A stretch of 64,000 nucleotides of DNA. It comes from Hsuehochloa calcarea. Its lineage: Eukaryota > Streptophyta > Magnoliopsida > Poales > Poaceae. The position numbers and the translations under genes were made by a program. The stretch is from assembly GCA_036346395.1 (NCBI GenBank), contig CM070599.1, positions 28,635,232 to 28,699,231 of the forward strand, read 5' to 3'. The notes beneath the pieces were generated by a model. That model was not told where the DNA came from, did no database searches, and saw only the letters and a list, made by a program, of their open reading frames with translations. This document shows, in pieces, positions 11,104 through 22,520 of this stretch. How positions within the stretch are numbered: position 1 is the first letter of the stretch; the number at the start of each line of letters is the position of its first letter.

Positions 11104-11320
11104 GCTCGCAGCGAGGAGGAGGTGGCATAGCTGGAGCTCGTTGGAGAAGTGGTGGCACCGGCTAGCCGAGAGGAAGAAGAAGGAGGGAGGGAGGGAGGGT
11201 AAAAGTATATCAAAGTGATAAAATCCAAAAAAACAAGTTTTAGGGTTATATTTTTTTTCTAGTATCATCTCTTGGAGTGACAGTTTTCGAAGTATAATCT
11301 TCTGGAGAGTGGCATGCATC
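11104..11320 (-). repeat. Right TIR of the Pack-type element
   Basis: Inverted counterpart of 10343-10529. It holds a gaaggagggaggga tract near 11180 and ends ggcatgcatc at 11320. It is longer than the left copy through small insertions. Confidence 0.75.
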
Positions 11321-11615
11321 TATGAAGGCCCTTCGCGTCTCATGAGGCTTATTCATTAGCCATTAATATGGCAGGTCGCCCATCCCATCGCGGCCGCCAT
11401 CTCCGTCAGGCCCCGCCGCCTCCGCTTAAATCCCGCGTCTCGGTCGCGCATTTCCGTTCCTCGCCTCGCCTCGCCGTCGCGTTTCGTTCGGCTTGGTGGT
11501 ATAGTAAGCGGCCGTGCGGGCCGGGTGTTTTCTTCCGCCGCGATCGTGCTCGCGCTCGTGGTGGTTGGCGTGTGGCTGGCTGGTGGCCGCCGCGGCGCGA
11601 GCCTCGATCGACGAG

Positions 11616-14600
11616 ATGGACGCGGTCATGGCCGCCGACGACGACGCGGGCGCGGTCCCGGCGCCGCCGGCCGTCCTCCTCATCTCCGCCGGCGCCAGCC
11701 ACTCCGTCGCCCTCCTCGGTAAGCCAGCCACCTCGGCGTGCGGGGATTTCGTCGAGCACCATCTTGGCGTGCGGGAGTTCTAGCTGTGTTGATGGGTCAT
11801 GTGGCTTGTGTGTGCAGCGGGCAATGTGCTGTGCTCGTGGGGCAGGGGCGAGGACGGGCAGCTCGGGCACGGGGACGCGGAGGACCGGCTCGTGCCGACG
11901 GTGCTGAGCGGCTTCGACGCGCCCGGGATCGTGTCGGTCATCTGCGGCGCGGATCACACCACCGCCTACTCCGAGGACGAGCTGCAGGTCTACAGCTGGG
12001 GATGGGGGGACTTTGGGAGGCTCGGGCACGGCAACTCCAGCGACGTGTTCACGCCCCAGCCGGTCAAGGTGCTTCAGGGGATAAAGATCAAGCAGATAGC
12101 TTGCGGGGATAGCCATTGTCTTGCCGTGACCATGGCCGGTGAGGTGCAGAGGTAAGGCGGGCGGCTATCAACTGTCAGTTGCGTATATTATATAGCTTGG
12201 TATAGTATAGTTGGTGACCGGTGAGATCTTGTTTAGACGCTAGCTAGCCTACAAATAGCTATTCTAAAGGGAAGATGGTGATTTTTTATGTTGCTGAAAG
12301 GACTATTTGTAAACTATTGATAAAATAGTACCAGATTCTCACATCGCTGTATTATGTTGCTCTTGCTGAGTTTTGAGTGACTGTTGTTTGTCTGAACTTC
12401 TTATGCTTGTTCGTTGTAGTTGGGGGCGTAACCAAAATGGACAGCTTGGTCTTGGAACTACTGAAGACTCGCTGCTCCCACAAAAGATTCAAGCTTTCGA
12501 GGTAGAAATGCTTACTTATATTATTTCTTTGAGATAGCAAAAGTTTTTTTTTGCATAAGCATAATATTATACAAGCAAAATTTCAGTGCCACCTTAGTGT
12601 TCTTTGATTTTTGTGACAATAATGTTTGAATGCAGTGTGCCATGTGAAAATAACCGATAGGATTTGTAGCATTCGATAAGCAGCCTAGTGCAAGTCTTTT
12701 TATTTACATCCCTGTACCTTGTAATAACTATTTGATCACGATATGCATTGTAGATGTGGACCCTCTCAGGTTATTGGAACGGTTGTTCCATTATTTATGC
12801 ATAGGTAACGCACTCTGATATAGACAGCAGCCAGCGACACCGTATTACCGAAAAACAAAAGAGCCTTCCATCAGCTCTAGTGAAAATATGGTTGTCTTCT
12901 CATTTTATGAGTTCTACCATATGTAACAAACATTATGTTCCCTATGTAATAATAATGTCAACATCGACCTGCCTATTACATGTTGTTTCTTTAATGGGGA
13001 GAACTATTACTTTTTGTCAATACACTGCACTGTTGTTAAGAGCTAATGGTCCAAAATGTGTGTAGGGTGTTTGTGTGAAAATGATTGCTGCTGGTGCTGA
13101 ACATACCGCTGCAGTAACTCAAGATGGTGACCTCTATGGATGGGGCTGGGGTCGATATGGAAACTTGGGTCTTGGTGATCGTAATGACCGATTGGTTCCT
13201 GAAAAATATCTTCTGTGGAGGTAAATAATCTAATTGATATGACTTATTTAAGATTGACATCCACAGATACACTCCCACGAACCCCTTCAACACTTGCTGC
13301 ATGAAAATGGAATATTCCATCTCTAGCTATGTTCTGGAGGTGTATTGTCACCTTGTCAGTCAGCCACCATATCCCTGTTATCATAAAATTGAGGATGAAT
13401 TTGAAGGGTACATCTTCAAAAACAAGAACTGGTTTCCTGCCGGATCAGGACATTGTATATCATGTTTTCAGCTTTAAATATGCAAACACTATCAGAAGCG
13501 AATCCTTTTCCTACATGGAAACCATTGGAATACAGATAGTTCTTTGAGTCAATTAGTGAAAGCTTCGATGTGCTCATCCAGTCATCCTCCCTGTAATTTT
13601 ATTCTTTGAAACCATACGCATGCTAGTCTTATCGCCTTTATATTTATGTCTATGGAAGGCATTAGTAATTTAGTACTAACATTCAAACACAGAGTTGGGG
13701 TGCAATATCAGATTTGTTGGTTGTAAGTTGGAACTAAGATGCACATGTGCAAAATGGTGAATCTTACTCTTAATAAGTCTATAAGTGATCTATCTTCTTC
13801 ACAACTTGACTACACCAAAGGTTCTGTGGAAAATATAGATATTCTTTTCTTCAGTTTCATCTTATTAATGCCTTGAATTGTTGTGGTAACTGTCACGACG
13901 ATGTGATCCATTTGGTTCTATTGTCATATGTGCTTTTAATACTGTTTTCTGTCTGTTCTCTTGTTTCCAGGTTTGTCTTTGTTCTTATTATTTGCTCTTT
14001 TGTAGGGGAGAAGATGGTGCTTGTTGCATGTGGATGGCGCCATACCATTACTGTTTCCTCCTCTGGTAGTTTGTACACTTATGGTTGGAGCAAATATGGT
14101 CAACTAGGGCATGGCGATTTTGAAGACCATTTAATTCCACATAAACTAGAAGCCTTAAAAGATAGCTCTATATCTCAGGTAGTAGCTAATACTAACAGCA
14201 TTCTGTGGGAAAGTACAAACCATTTGCTCATTCCCTGCCATGGTATACTCTTAAGTAATGATACAATCATATACTTGATTTTCTGTTTTCACTTTAATGG
14301 AATTGAGAACTACAATGCTTCAATGCACTTGCTGACATGCGCATGTGGGCACATAGGGCTATCTACATGCAAGTTATTGTTACTTTAGTAGAGTCTTCCA
14401 AACAACTTGGAAATTATTCTATGCTATTCATTCAGCACTGCAAAATTTCTCAAACCAGACTAAAATTTTCAGCCTGTTATCAAGTTTTCTTTTCTCAGAT
14501 AATTTATAATGCATATTTGGTGATTGCAGTTTGAGTTTTGGAAAGGAGGTTTATAATTTTATATACATGCACTCTGCTGATTTAGATTTCAGGTGGATGG

Positions 14601-15946
14601 AGGCATACAATGGCACTTACATCAGATGGAATACTTTATGGATGGGGATGGAACAAGGTCATTATCTATGTGCCTCACTGGCTCTACTTTTTTAATTCCC
14701 ATATTTGGTATCGTATTAAAACCACACAAGCAAGTCTTTTATCGTAGTTTTATTGATTACATAGAGCCAAACATTCAAAGTGAATCTCCACTGTTCCGAA
14801 AACCGGTGGTAAACCCAGTTTTGTTGAAGTATAAGTGAATTATCGTCTTTCCCATCGCTTAAGCTTTTGGGTGAATTGGTTAGTGCATGTGGTACTGGTT
14901 GGATGCCTGGTTGCACCATCAGTTTGACATATTATGTTTCAGATGTATTTTGCTTTACCTTGTCCAGGTGGTTTACCATTGTTTGCACTGATTGTCTCAT
15001 ATTTTGGATCTGCAGTTTGGGCAAGTTGGAGTTGGTGATAATGTCGATCACTGTTCCCCAATACAGGTTAATTTTCCAGAGGAACAGGTATGGCATGGAG
15101 GACTAACACAGAAACGTATCCTCAACTAAATGATACATGCACTAAATGAATCATAGATGTCATAACCACAATATTTATGCTCAAAGATGATTAATCGATT
15201 CATGTGAATAGTGATTGCCAACTTTCATATCTTGTGGTGGTACTGCAGAAAGTTGTGCAAGTTGCTTGCGGATGGAGGCATACTCTCGCTTTTACAGAAA
15301 AGAAAAATGTTTTCTCATGGGGAAGGGGTACTAGTGGACAGCTCGGTCACGGTGAAATAGTTGACAGGTGGTTCCTGTCAAATGTATTTATTTACCCAGT
15401 ATATCTTCCCCCTCCAAGTGAATCACTTGTTTGAACTAGTCTTTGATTACCTATAATCCTGTGAACTAACAAAATACCATCCTTTACTATCTTGAAGGAA
15501 CACACCCGTGATGATTGATGCATTAAGCCCGGACGGTTCTGGCTCCAAGAAGTTAGCGTCTTCAACAGCTGTTCCATTTGCAGGTTGGTACCAACAAGCT
15601 CTAGTAGCTGCAGATACTAGCAGATGCGCTTTCAGACAGATAATTAATGGTGCTTCGTGATGTTTTCAGCCAAAGTTTGGGTCTCGCCGTCAGAAAGATA
15701 TGCTATTGTTCCTGATGAGAAGGTGAGCTCATGCCTAGTTAATATGAAACCCAATTTTTGCGAGAATATGAAACAATTCATAATCGATTCATTTGACAGC
15801 ACTCGTATCATCCGGTAGAACTGTTACTGAAGATTGGTCCGTGTTAATTTGTAGGTTCCAAAATCAGGTGAAGGCACGGCACGCCGCAACGGGGCTGATG
15901 CAAATGTACCAGAGAACGATGTAAAGAGAATGCGTGTGCGATCGTA
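11616..15946 (+). CDS. UVR8: UV-B photoreceptor UVR8, 11 exons
   Basis: A seven-bladed RCC1-type beta-propeller that senses UV-B as a homodimer, monomerises and binds COP1. Exons by splice sites: 11616-11718, 11818-12151, 12420-12501, 13066-13220, 14006-14178, 14586-14657, 15016-15087, 15249-15367, 15498-15583, 15670-15722, 15855-15946; all introns are GT-AG. The start MDAVMAADDDAG leads into LLISAGASHSVALL as in known UVR8. Three GWRHT motifs (exons 5, 6 and 8) carry the Trp residues equivalent to the UV-B-sensing W233, W285 and W337. RYAIVPDEK near the end holds the Val-Pro motif of the COP1-binding C-terminal region, and the protein ends NDVKRMRVRS. Oddity: joining exon 4 to the exon-5 acceptor at 14005 puts the next blade out of frame; an acceptor at 13970 restores it by adding a hydrophobic stretch. 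The Pack-type element lies about 295 bp upstream. Confidence 0.93.
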
Positions 15947-16980
15947 GTTCTATCATCTATGGACCTCCTTAACCCTAGTACTATCTAAAAACCTTGTGCG
16001 TTGGCTCACCGATTTCCATCAAGTGGTGTCTAATTTTTGTGCATTCCATTCTGCCGAAGTGCCTTCCACGAACCTTTTGGTGTTGAGATGATACCGTGTC
16101 TCAGCAGCTATGATGTGCAATCCGCCTCTTAGAGGTGGATAGCAAAAACAACCCGGACCACTGTTAAAATGTGTTTTGGATGTTTGACTATGCTCGGACG
16201 GTGCAATAAGTACTTCGTTCTTATTTCTTCTCACTTTCAGATAGTCAAATAACTATTTTTTCGACAGCTGCATTTGAAACTAATTGTTTTGAAGGAAAAC
16301 ACTCTTTATAAATCTCGGCTATGATTGTAGAAAGGAATAAAACTACACAAATATGCATGTATAAGTCTTGAACGGGTAAAATTTTCTTTCTCAGCCTCTC
16401 AAGTTCCTGCACATTAGGGCCTGAGGGTAACCAGCTGCTAGCAGGGAACAAGCAAATTCGGAGCATACTTGTGAACTATCGTGCTTACCGTTCGTTTCTT
16501 CCTCTGTTTCCTTGTCGGTTAGTCAAATTCCGAGAGCGCATAAAATTTCCCTTCTGGCCACTGGATCAGACATCGGCTCGAGTGTTTCCGGACGGCCGGG
16601 CCGGGTGCTTCCAACGAGAAGCAACCGGAGCGCGCGGCGGAACGACTGATAAGCAGAGCAGGCGGGGCGCGGAAGGTATTGGCGCGGGCCACCTTGTTTT
16701 GTTGCGGTGCCAAGGAGGCATGCAGTGCAGTCGGGTGGGGGTTGCAGGCATGCACCGCACGGGCGGCGCGGGTTTGGCCTGGGCGGAAGGGTTGTGTGTG
16801 CTCCCCCGTACTTACTCGTGCGCGGCCCGAGATTCACTTGTGGTTCATGCGTCACCGGACAGAAGAAGCGGTGGGACACGGCGCCACGGCCGAGCCGGCG
16901 GTCCACCTCTCCCCGTGTATGCGGCCGAGCAGCGAGGAGTGTGGTGGATTGATCCGGCCGGCGCGCTTGCGAGTGATACT
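15947..16980. other. UVR8 3' flank and GC-rich intergenic DNA
   Basis: The first ~300 bp is probably the UVR8 3' UTR, but no clear polyadenylation signal fixes its end. From about 16530 to 17040 the sequence becomes CpG-rich, with overlapping open frames on both strands that resemble nothing I know. It passes directly into the ~315-bp tandem array. Confidence 0.5.
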
Positions 16981-18083
16981 GCCGTCGGCCTCCTCTCGTC
17001 ACTTGGCTTCTCTATGGCTAAAGGGCGCTGGAGTCGCTGCGAAGGGCCGCACACGTGATTTCAGTCTTCACGAAGATTATTCGTGTGGTGATTCTGTTGA
17101 TCCAGGCACCGACTCAAATTTTAAGTCGGGTGAAATTCACCTCTATGGCCTCCCGTAAGCGCGTTTGGCATTGTGCGTGACTAGTTTGGGCACTTAGGGG
17201 GCACCGCGGACGTTCGGTGCCAGTCGAACCAGCACGAAGGGGCCAGTGAAGCTACACCGCCTCGGATTGGGGCCTACCGACAGTGTTTTTTTGGACTAAT
17301 AGTCGTCTGGGCATTTCTGTCTTCATAGGGACATCGGAACACCATGGTGTCGGTATGAGGGGCCGCATACATGATTTTGGCCTTCACGGATGTGATTCAT
17401 GCGATTATTCTATCGATCCAATTGTCGGCTTATTTTTTAAGCCAAGAGTGAAATCCACCTCCGTGACCCCGTGTGCGCGCATTTGAAATCGTGAGTGGCT
17501 AGTTTGGGCGCCGAGGAGCACCACAGACGTTTGACGCTGATCGAACACAATTGAAGGGGCCAACACAACTATATCGCCCAAGGTCGAAGCCTGCCGGTGG
17601 CGCTTTTTGGGCCAGTGGCTGTCGGCGTGTTTTTGTCTACACGGGGGCATCAAGTCATGCTGGTGTCAGTGCCGGGGGGGGGGGTGCACATGCGATTTCG
17701 GTCTTCACGGGCATGATCTTATGCGGTCTGATCTGGTCCGTCAACTTATTTCTTAAGCCATTAGAGAAATCCACAATCGTGGGACCACACAGTGCGTTCG
17801 GCATTGTGCATGGCTAGTGTAGGCGGATAGGGGCACCACTGACGCTTGGTGTTGACCGATAGTACGAAGGGGCCATCACATCTATATTCCCTCGATCGTG
17901 GCCCGACAATGTCGTATTTTTGGGACAGAGGCCATCGGGCGTTGTTCATCTCCACAGGGGTATCGGGCCATGCTAGTGTCGATGTGGAGGGCGTACACAC
18001 AATTTCGGTCTTCACAGAGGTGATTCGTGCAGTGATTCTGTCGATCCGGGTCACTAGCTTATTTTTCAAGCCATGGGTGGAAT
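16981..18083. repeat. Tandem array of ~315-bp units, about 3.5 copies
   Basis: Anchors gatttcagtcttcacg (17057), gattttggccttcacgg (17373), gatttcggtcttcacgg (17694) and aatttcggtcttcacag (18001) give periods of 316, 321 and 307. Within units the same blocks recur in order: a ttNNtaagcc near the middle, gtggctagtttgggcg, ggggcaccac, gaaggggccaNcac and ggggcatcggNNcatgNtggtgtc. The part before 17057 is a further truncated unit (gtcgctgcgaagggccgcacac). Divergence is roughly 20-30 % by eye. No coding signal is seen. It stops where a copia LTR fragment begins (tgttatgaatagcgcttg, 18084). Confidence 0.85.
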
Positions 18084-18162
18084 ATGTTATGAATAGCGCT
18101 TGTATTCATGATAAGGCCAAAATATATATGCAGACTACTTCTATATCCACATCCACTGCATT

Positions 18163-19897
18163 TGTGGATATCATGGGGATATGCTCCAGATCTTAGGATG
18201 ATATGATAATTGGCAATTGCATTAATGGTTTGTCGTTTCACCGGGTTTTCGATAAAGTTCAGGCATTCTGGACAAGGCGGTCCGACCGGTCCCAAATCGG
18301 TCGGACCGAAGCCATGTCTTGTGATCGGACCATTGTGACAAAAATGTTGAATCGGTGGGCCAAAAATAGGTGTTGTAGGCAAGTGAGGGGATCCCAATGC
18401 ACTTGATCTCATAATTTTTGGAGTTTCCAAGCAAAAGTTCTATTCGTTTTAAGTTTCCAGAAGGTTTCGGAATTTCAGGGCTTGAATTTCGGCTAAGTCT
18501 CAGTGGCGGTCCGACCGGCCAGGAGCTCACGAGCTCACGAGGAGCGGTCGGACCGGTTTCCACTTTGAACGTCAGCCAACTTCGTGGTGATGTCGTTTTG
18601 TTATGTCAAGTTCATTGGTATCATGGCATATGTATTGCATGATGCATGTTTTGACTAACATGGGTTAAGTTGTGAAGAACTTGTTCCCGAATTCGTGTTT
18701 GCTTGTCTATGGTTCTGCAGGTTGCTTGGTGGTCAACGACGGTCAACGGCGAGGAGGATCGGGACTAGACTTGGAGAGTTGAGGTCCAGAACGATTGACG
18801 ATGTCGGGTGAGGTCAATGGACTCAAGTGTGACACAAGATGGACAAGGGTGACCTATTAGCGAATCCATGGCGCATGGTGAAGCGGTTTAGGTCAAAAGG
18901 ATAAAGACGGCGCTTTGCGAAGCGTGCGTGTGTGACCCGTTTGTTAGTAGGCCTTAACGGGAGCCCAATAGAGTCAAACCTAGAGATTCTAGGCCTCCAC
19001 TATAAATAGGAGGAGGTGGTGGCTGCACCACGTCTCTCTCGCCTCTTTTATGTTTCAAAACCCTAATTGGCTTAGGGGAGTTGAGGTGGAGGCTAGAGCT
19101 CTTGATGGTTTGAGGTGAATTTCGTGATCTTGGATTGACCACTGATCCATGATGGTGTGGGTGTAATCCAGCAGCAATCACGTTCTTAATCTGTGCAAGG
19201 TTTGCTTGAGATAAGTCTCTTTTCGTTCTTGCTTTCAATTTCGTGATTTTAGGGCTTTCTTTGATCCGCGAGTTTTTGATTGATTCTTTCACGTGAATTA
19301 GCTTGCTGTGATATGTGTGAATCTATCTAGGATCATCTTGATCATCAATCTCTCACGAAAAAGCATTAGGATCAAGTTTTCGTTCTTGCCCGGTTTTAGA
19401 CCCTCTGTTACTCAATTGACAACTGTTCAGGATCTATCCAAGAATTATCATTATATTCGATTGGAATAGATCCTCAATAGCATAGAGAAGGTGTGTGCAA
19501 AGTTTCGTGAAGTTTGAAGTTGAGAATCAAAAGTTAGACCTAATTGCAACTTCGTCATCGGGCTGTTTTCTTGTTTGGATCGGTTCGAGCTCCGGTCGAT
19601 CAGCCCATCATCACCGGTCCAACCGATTTGGCGTGATCCGATCCGCAGATAACAATCGGTCCAACCGGTCAAATCGAGGTCGACCGCTTGATGTAATTGT
19701 GTTGTTTTAATCTTAGTAGTTTTTGTTGCTTTACTTTGGGGATTAAATCGGATTCAATACTAGTCTTCCGCTGTACTGGTATATTGATCTTCATAGCTTC
19801 CCCATAGCTATTGTAGTGAAATTGTGTTGAATTCATAATTTGTGAAAAAGTGAGCGTGCTCCTATTCACCCCCTCTAGTCGCCTTTTCGGTCCAACA
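18163..19897 (+). mobile_element. Solo LTR, 1735 bp, with intact 5-bp target duplication
   Basis: It starts TGTGGATATC and ends TCGGTCCAACA, and is bounded by GCATT on both sides (18158-18162 and 19898-19902). A TATA box (tataaatagg, 19001-19010) gives plus orientation. The 3' end has the cctattcaccccctctagtcg signature common at the ends of plant LTRs. No internal domain, PBS or PPT is present, so it is a solo LTR left by LTR-LTR recombination. It is rich in palindromic cggtcggaccg/ggtccgaccgg motifs (18279-18310, 18508-18556, 19616-19670). Confidence 0.85.
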
Positions 19898-20014
19898 GCA
19901 TTTCTCTATCTTGCCTTCTAGATCAAGGCAATGAATAGCGCTTGTATGCAGACTACATCTATAGTGACTATGGATCAGATGCAGTGGATGTGGATGTGGA
20001 TATATTATACTATA

Positions 20015-20143
20015 TGTTATGAATATCGCTTGTATTCATGATCAAGCCAATGGGCCAATATATATACAAGTACAACTATAATATATATGCATGTAACCCC
20101 TTATACAACGGGGAAATACACAGGAAATAATATACATCTAACA
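20015..20143 (-). repeat. 3' LTR of the copia relic
   Basis: 129 bp. On the element strand it starts TGTTAGATGTATATT directly after the polypurine tract and ends TTCATAACA. Confidence 0.7.
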
Positions 20144-20164
20144 CCACTCTCAAACTTATAGTGG

Positions 20165-20745
20165 ATCAACAATATGAAGTTTGGAGAGTAGAAGCTGTGA
20201 TGGGCTCTGGTCTGCGCCTTTGTGAAGAAGTCTGCCAACTGAAGTTCTGAAAACACATACTGAAGAGCAACAATATGGTCCTATACCTGTGTCCGCATGT
20301 AGGAAGCATCAACTCCAATATGCTTTGTAAGCTCATGCTTCACCGGATTTGTAGCAATACTAATAGCCCATATACTGTCAGACAAAATAGGAGTGGGTGC
20401 TAAAATAGAGACACCAAAATCCTCAAGTCACCACCGAGCCAAGTAACCTCTGCAGTCAACGAAGCCATAGCTCGTAACTCAGCCTTAACACTCGAACGAG
20501 AAACTATTGTCTGCTTCTTAGTTTTCCAAGCAATGAGAGAACCACTAAGAAAAACACAATAGACATAGAGTGACCGGCGATCAGAGTGATCAATAGCCCA
20601 GGTGACATCAGAATATGTCTAGAGCTGTAAAGGGCTGGAGCAAGGGAAAAATAGACGATGAGTGATGGTTCCACGAAGATATCGTAGAACATGAAGAAGA
20701 TGATTATAGTGGAGCTGAGTGGGAGAAGAAACAAACTAGCTCAAA
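20165..20745 (-). pseudogene. copia RNase H remnant
   Basis: The minus strand reads DRRSLYVYCVFLSGSLIAWK, TKKQTIVSRSSVKAELRAMA, SLTAEVTWL, then KHELTKHIGVDASYMRTQ and QLADFFTKAQTRAHH, all standard copia RNase H blocks. In-frame stops and frame changes occur between them. RNase H removes the RNA strand during reverse transcription. It is non-functional here. Confidence 0.85.
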
Positions 20746-21126
20746 ATATGCATATGGTATGAAATGTCAGGACGAGTGTCGCCCAATTACCCGTAACCTA
20801 CCCGGATGTGTAAGGAACTATATCAGTTTGTATTTTAATTTTATTTGTTGAACTTGATTAGTTGTCTTGTCGAACATGATATGTGAATTGTGATGAACTT
20901 TATTAGTTGTTGAATATGTGAATTATGATGAACTTGATGTATGCATTGCTCACGAGTAACGAGCATGTCCGCGAGCGATGGGTACCCACGGGCGGCGATG
21001 CATTATTCGCGGGTAAACAGGCATGCCCGCGGGCGACGGGCATGTGCGAGGTTTTTCGCCTATCGTCTTTCGCGGGTGTGCTCGTGGGGGGAATTCGGGG
21101 TCGCGGGCTTGGGTATGGGCGAGCAC
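20746..21126. other. Non-genic DNA between copia relic and CACTA end
   Basis: It contains short AT repeats on aacttgat/ttagttg (20840-20940) and then repeated acgagcatgtccgcgagcg/gcatgcccgcgggcgac units (20945-21045). Such cgggcgacgggNat repeats are frequent in plant LTRs, but no boundaries could be set. Confidence 0.45.
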
Positions 21127-21144
21127 CACTACTGGAGACGGCCT

Positions 21145-21690
21145 CTTTGCCGAGGACCCTCGGCAAAGGCTTTGCCGAGGGCGGCCCTCGGCAAAGAGCT
21201 CTCGGGAATTTTAGTCGTGAAGAGGGTCTTTGCGAGGGCCCTTTATCGGGCACTCGGCAAAACCTTTCTTAGAGGGTTGGACCGGCACTCGGCAAAGAAA
21301 AGCGGCAAATCCGTGGCCGGCGCTGGGGCGGAGTCTTTCCGAGGGCCGTCTCAGGGGCCCTCGGCAAAAATTATTCTTTTTTTTTTTGAAAAATCTTTGC
21401 CGAGGGCCTCCAACCATGTCCCTCGGCAAAGAAATGTTGCAGAATTTTTCCAAAAAATCTTTGCCGAGGGCAATGGGACGGCCCTCGGCAAAGAATTATT
21501 CTTTTTTTTTTTGAAAAATCTTTGTCGAGGGCTTCCCCGCAGGCCCTCGGCAAATAAATTTTATTTTTTTTAAAAAAAAAGTCGTTGCCGAGGGCCTCCA
21601 ACCATGGCCATTGGCAAAGAAATATTCCAGAATTTTTTCAATGAATCTTTGCCGAGGGCCTTGGTCATTGCCCTCGGTAAAGAGGCAGAA
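21145..21690. repeat. CACTA subterminal repeat cluster (GCCGAGGG palindromes)
   Basis: tttgccgagggN and its complement ccctcggcaaag alternate about every 50-60 bp, separated by T-rich spacers (runs of 8-10 T near 21375, 21500 and 21565). Such subterminal repeats are transposase-binding sites in CACTA elements. Divergent copies (e.g. attggcaaag at 21610) show decay. Confidence 0.88.
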
Positions 21691-22149
21691 ATTTAATTTT
21701 TTTTTTGTTTTTTTGCATTCCATCGACACAAGCATTTCATATATATACATATATATATCAACCATCACATATATATATCACACAGAAACCATTTTCTCAC
21801 AATATATCACAACCATAATTGTGAACCACAAATCACAATATATTACAACGACAAGTCACATGTTTATCATCATTCACATGTTTATTACGACAAGTTCATG
21901 AGATCCAAGCACAAGTCAGAACCATAAACCACAAATATTACAATAAAGTCCAACCACATCACCTAGCACTAGTCCTCATCAAGGTAGCCTATGAGGCGGT
22001 GGTGAAGGAAAGCGGGATCACCGGTGGCCTCTACTAGGGATGATTGGAACCCATGACGGAGGTGCACAAAAGGAGAGATTGCATGTGTGAGTAATCCGGA
22101 AAAGCAGTTTTGGAACTTAGAGATTGCATCTAGTAATCTAGGAATACAA

Positions 22150-22520
22150 AAGATTAGACTCAATTGAAAATTTGTGACACCTCCCTGCACGGGAGGTTTC
22201 CAAAACTGCAAGAAACAAGCGGCACGAACGCCGACATCCACAACGGCATTTAACGCAGACATCCTGGCAACACGAGCGAAAAGTGAACTTTCATACTTAC
22301 GGGAGTAGCTGCGGGAGTAGGAGGTGGAGTATTTAAAATCTGCAGTACACCCGATGCTTGCCCAAGACTTTGCATGATCACCATCATCTCCGCTTATCCG
22401 CTTCTGCGGCGTCGAACGCGACCTGCTTGGGCTGCGGTGTGCGGTCGATTCAGCGTTCTGCTCTTAACTTTGCCTTTTGTTTCTTGCATTTCGGCTGCAA
22501 TATTTCACTCAATGTATCGA
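22150..22520 (-). pseudogene. CACTA accessory protein remnant (Ptta/En-Spm-like C-terminus)
   Basis: The minus strand reads MMVIMQSLGQASGVLQILNT followed by PPPTPAATP. This resembles the MxxMQSLGQ...PPP tail often seen in the second ORF of grass CACTA elements. Upstream the frame is lost. The assignment rests on one short block and on its position inside a CACTA element. Confidence 0.4.

Larger units (their letters stand above)
10343..11320. mobile_element. Pack-MULE-like long-TIR element carrying a host gene fragment
   Basis: The left end (10343-10529) and the reverse complement of the right end (11104-11320) align: both start gatNNNtgccactc, then pass through ggattttNtcacttt, a purine-rich patch, and gctcNNNggagaagNggtgg. 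TIRs of about 190-215 bp around GC-rich captured coding DNA are the hallmark of Pack-MULEs. No 9-bp target duplication could be found, so the superfamily assignment and outer edges are tentative. No transposase is present. The captured segment is acetylglutamate kinase. The element ends about 295 bp before the UVR8 start codon. Confidence 0.75.
20015..20745 (-). mobile_element. Ty1/copia relic: RNase H end plus 3' LTR
   Basis: On the minus strand a copia RNase H remnant (20745-20165) is followed by a polypurine tract (gtttgagagtgg) and then a 129-bp LTR (20143-20015). The rest of the element is missing. A fragment of the same LTR (tgttatgaatagcgcttg) also occurs at 18084-18119, on the other side of the solo LTR. 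Confidence 0.8.

Noticed and set aside
16471..17158. Frames of 195 and 159 codons on the plus strand
   Set aside because: CpG-rich DNA with overlapping open frames on both strands, running into a non-coding tandem array. No motif was recognised.
21145..21690. Regularly spaced palindromic repeats that could suggest a CRISPR array
   Set aside because: This is plant nuclear DNA, repeats are degenerate and inverted, spacing varies, and a CACTA terminus stands in front of them. They are CACTA subterminal repeats.
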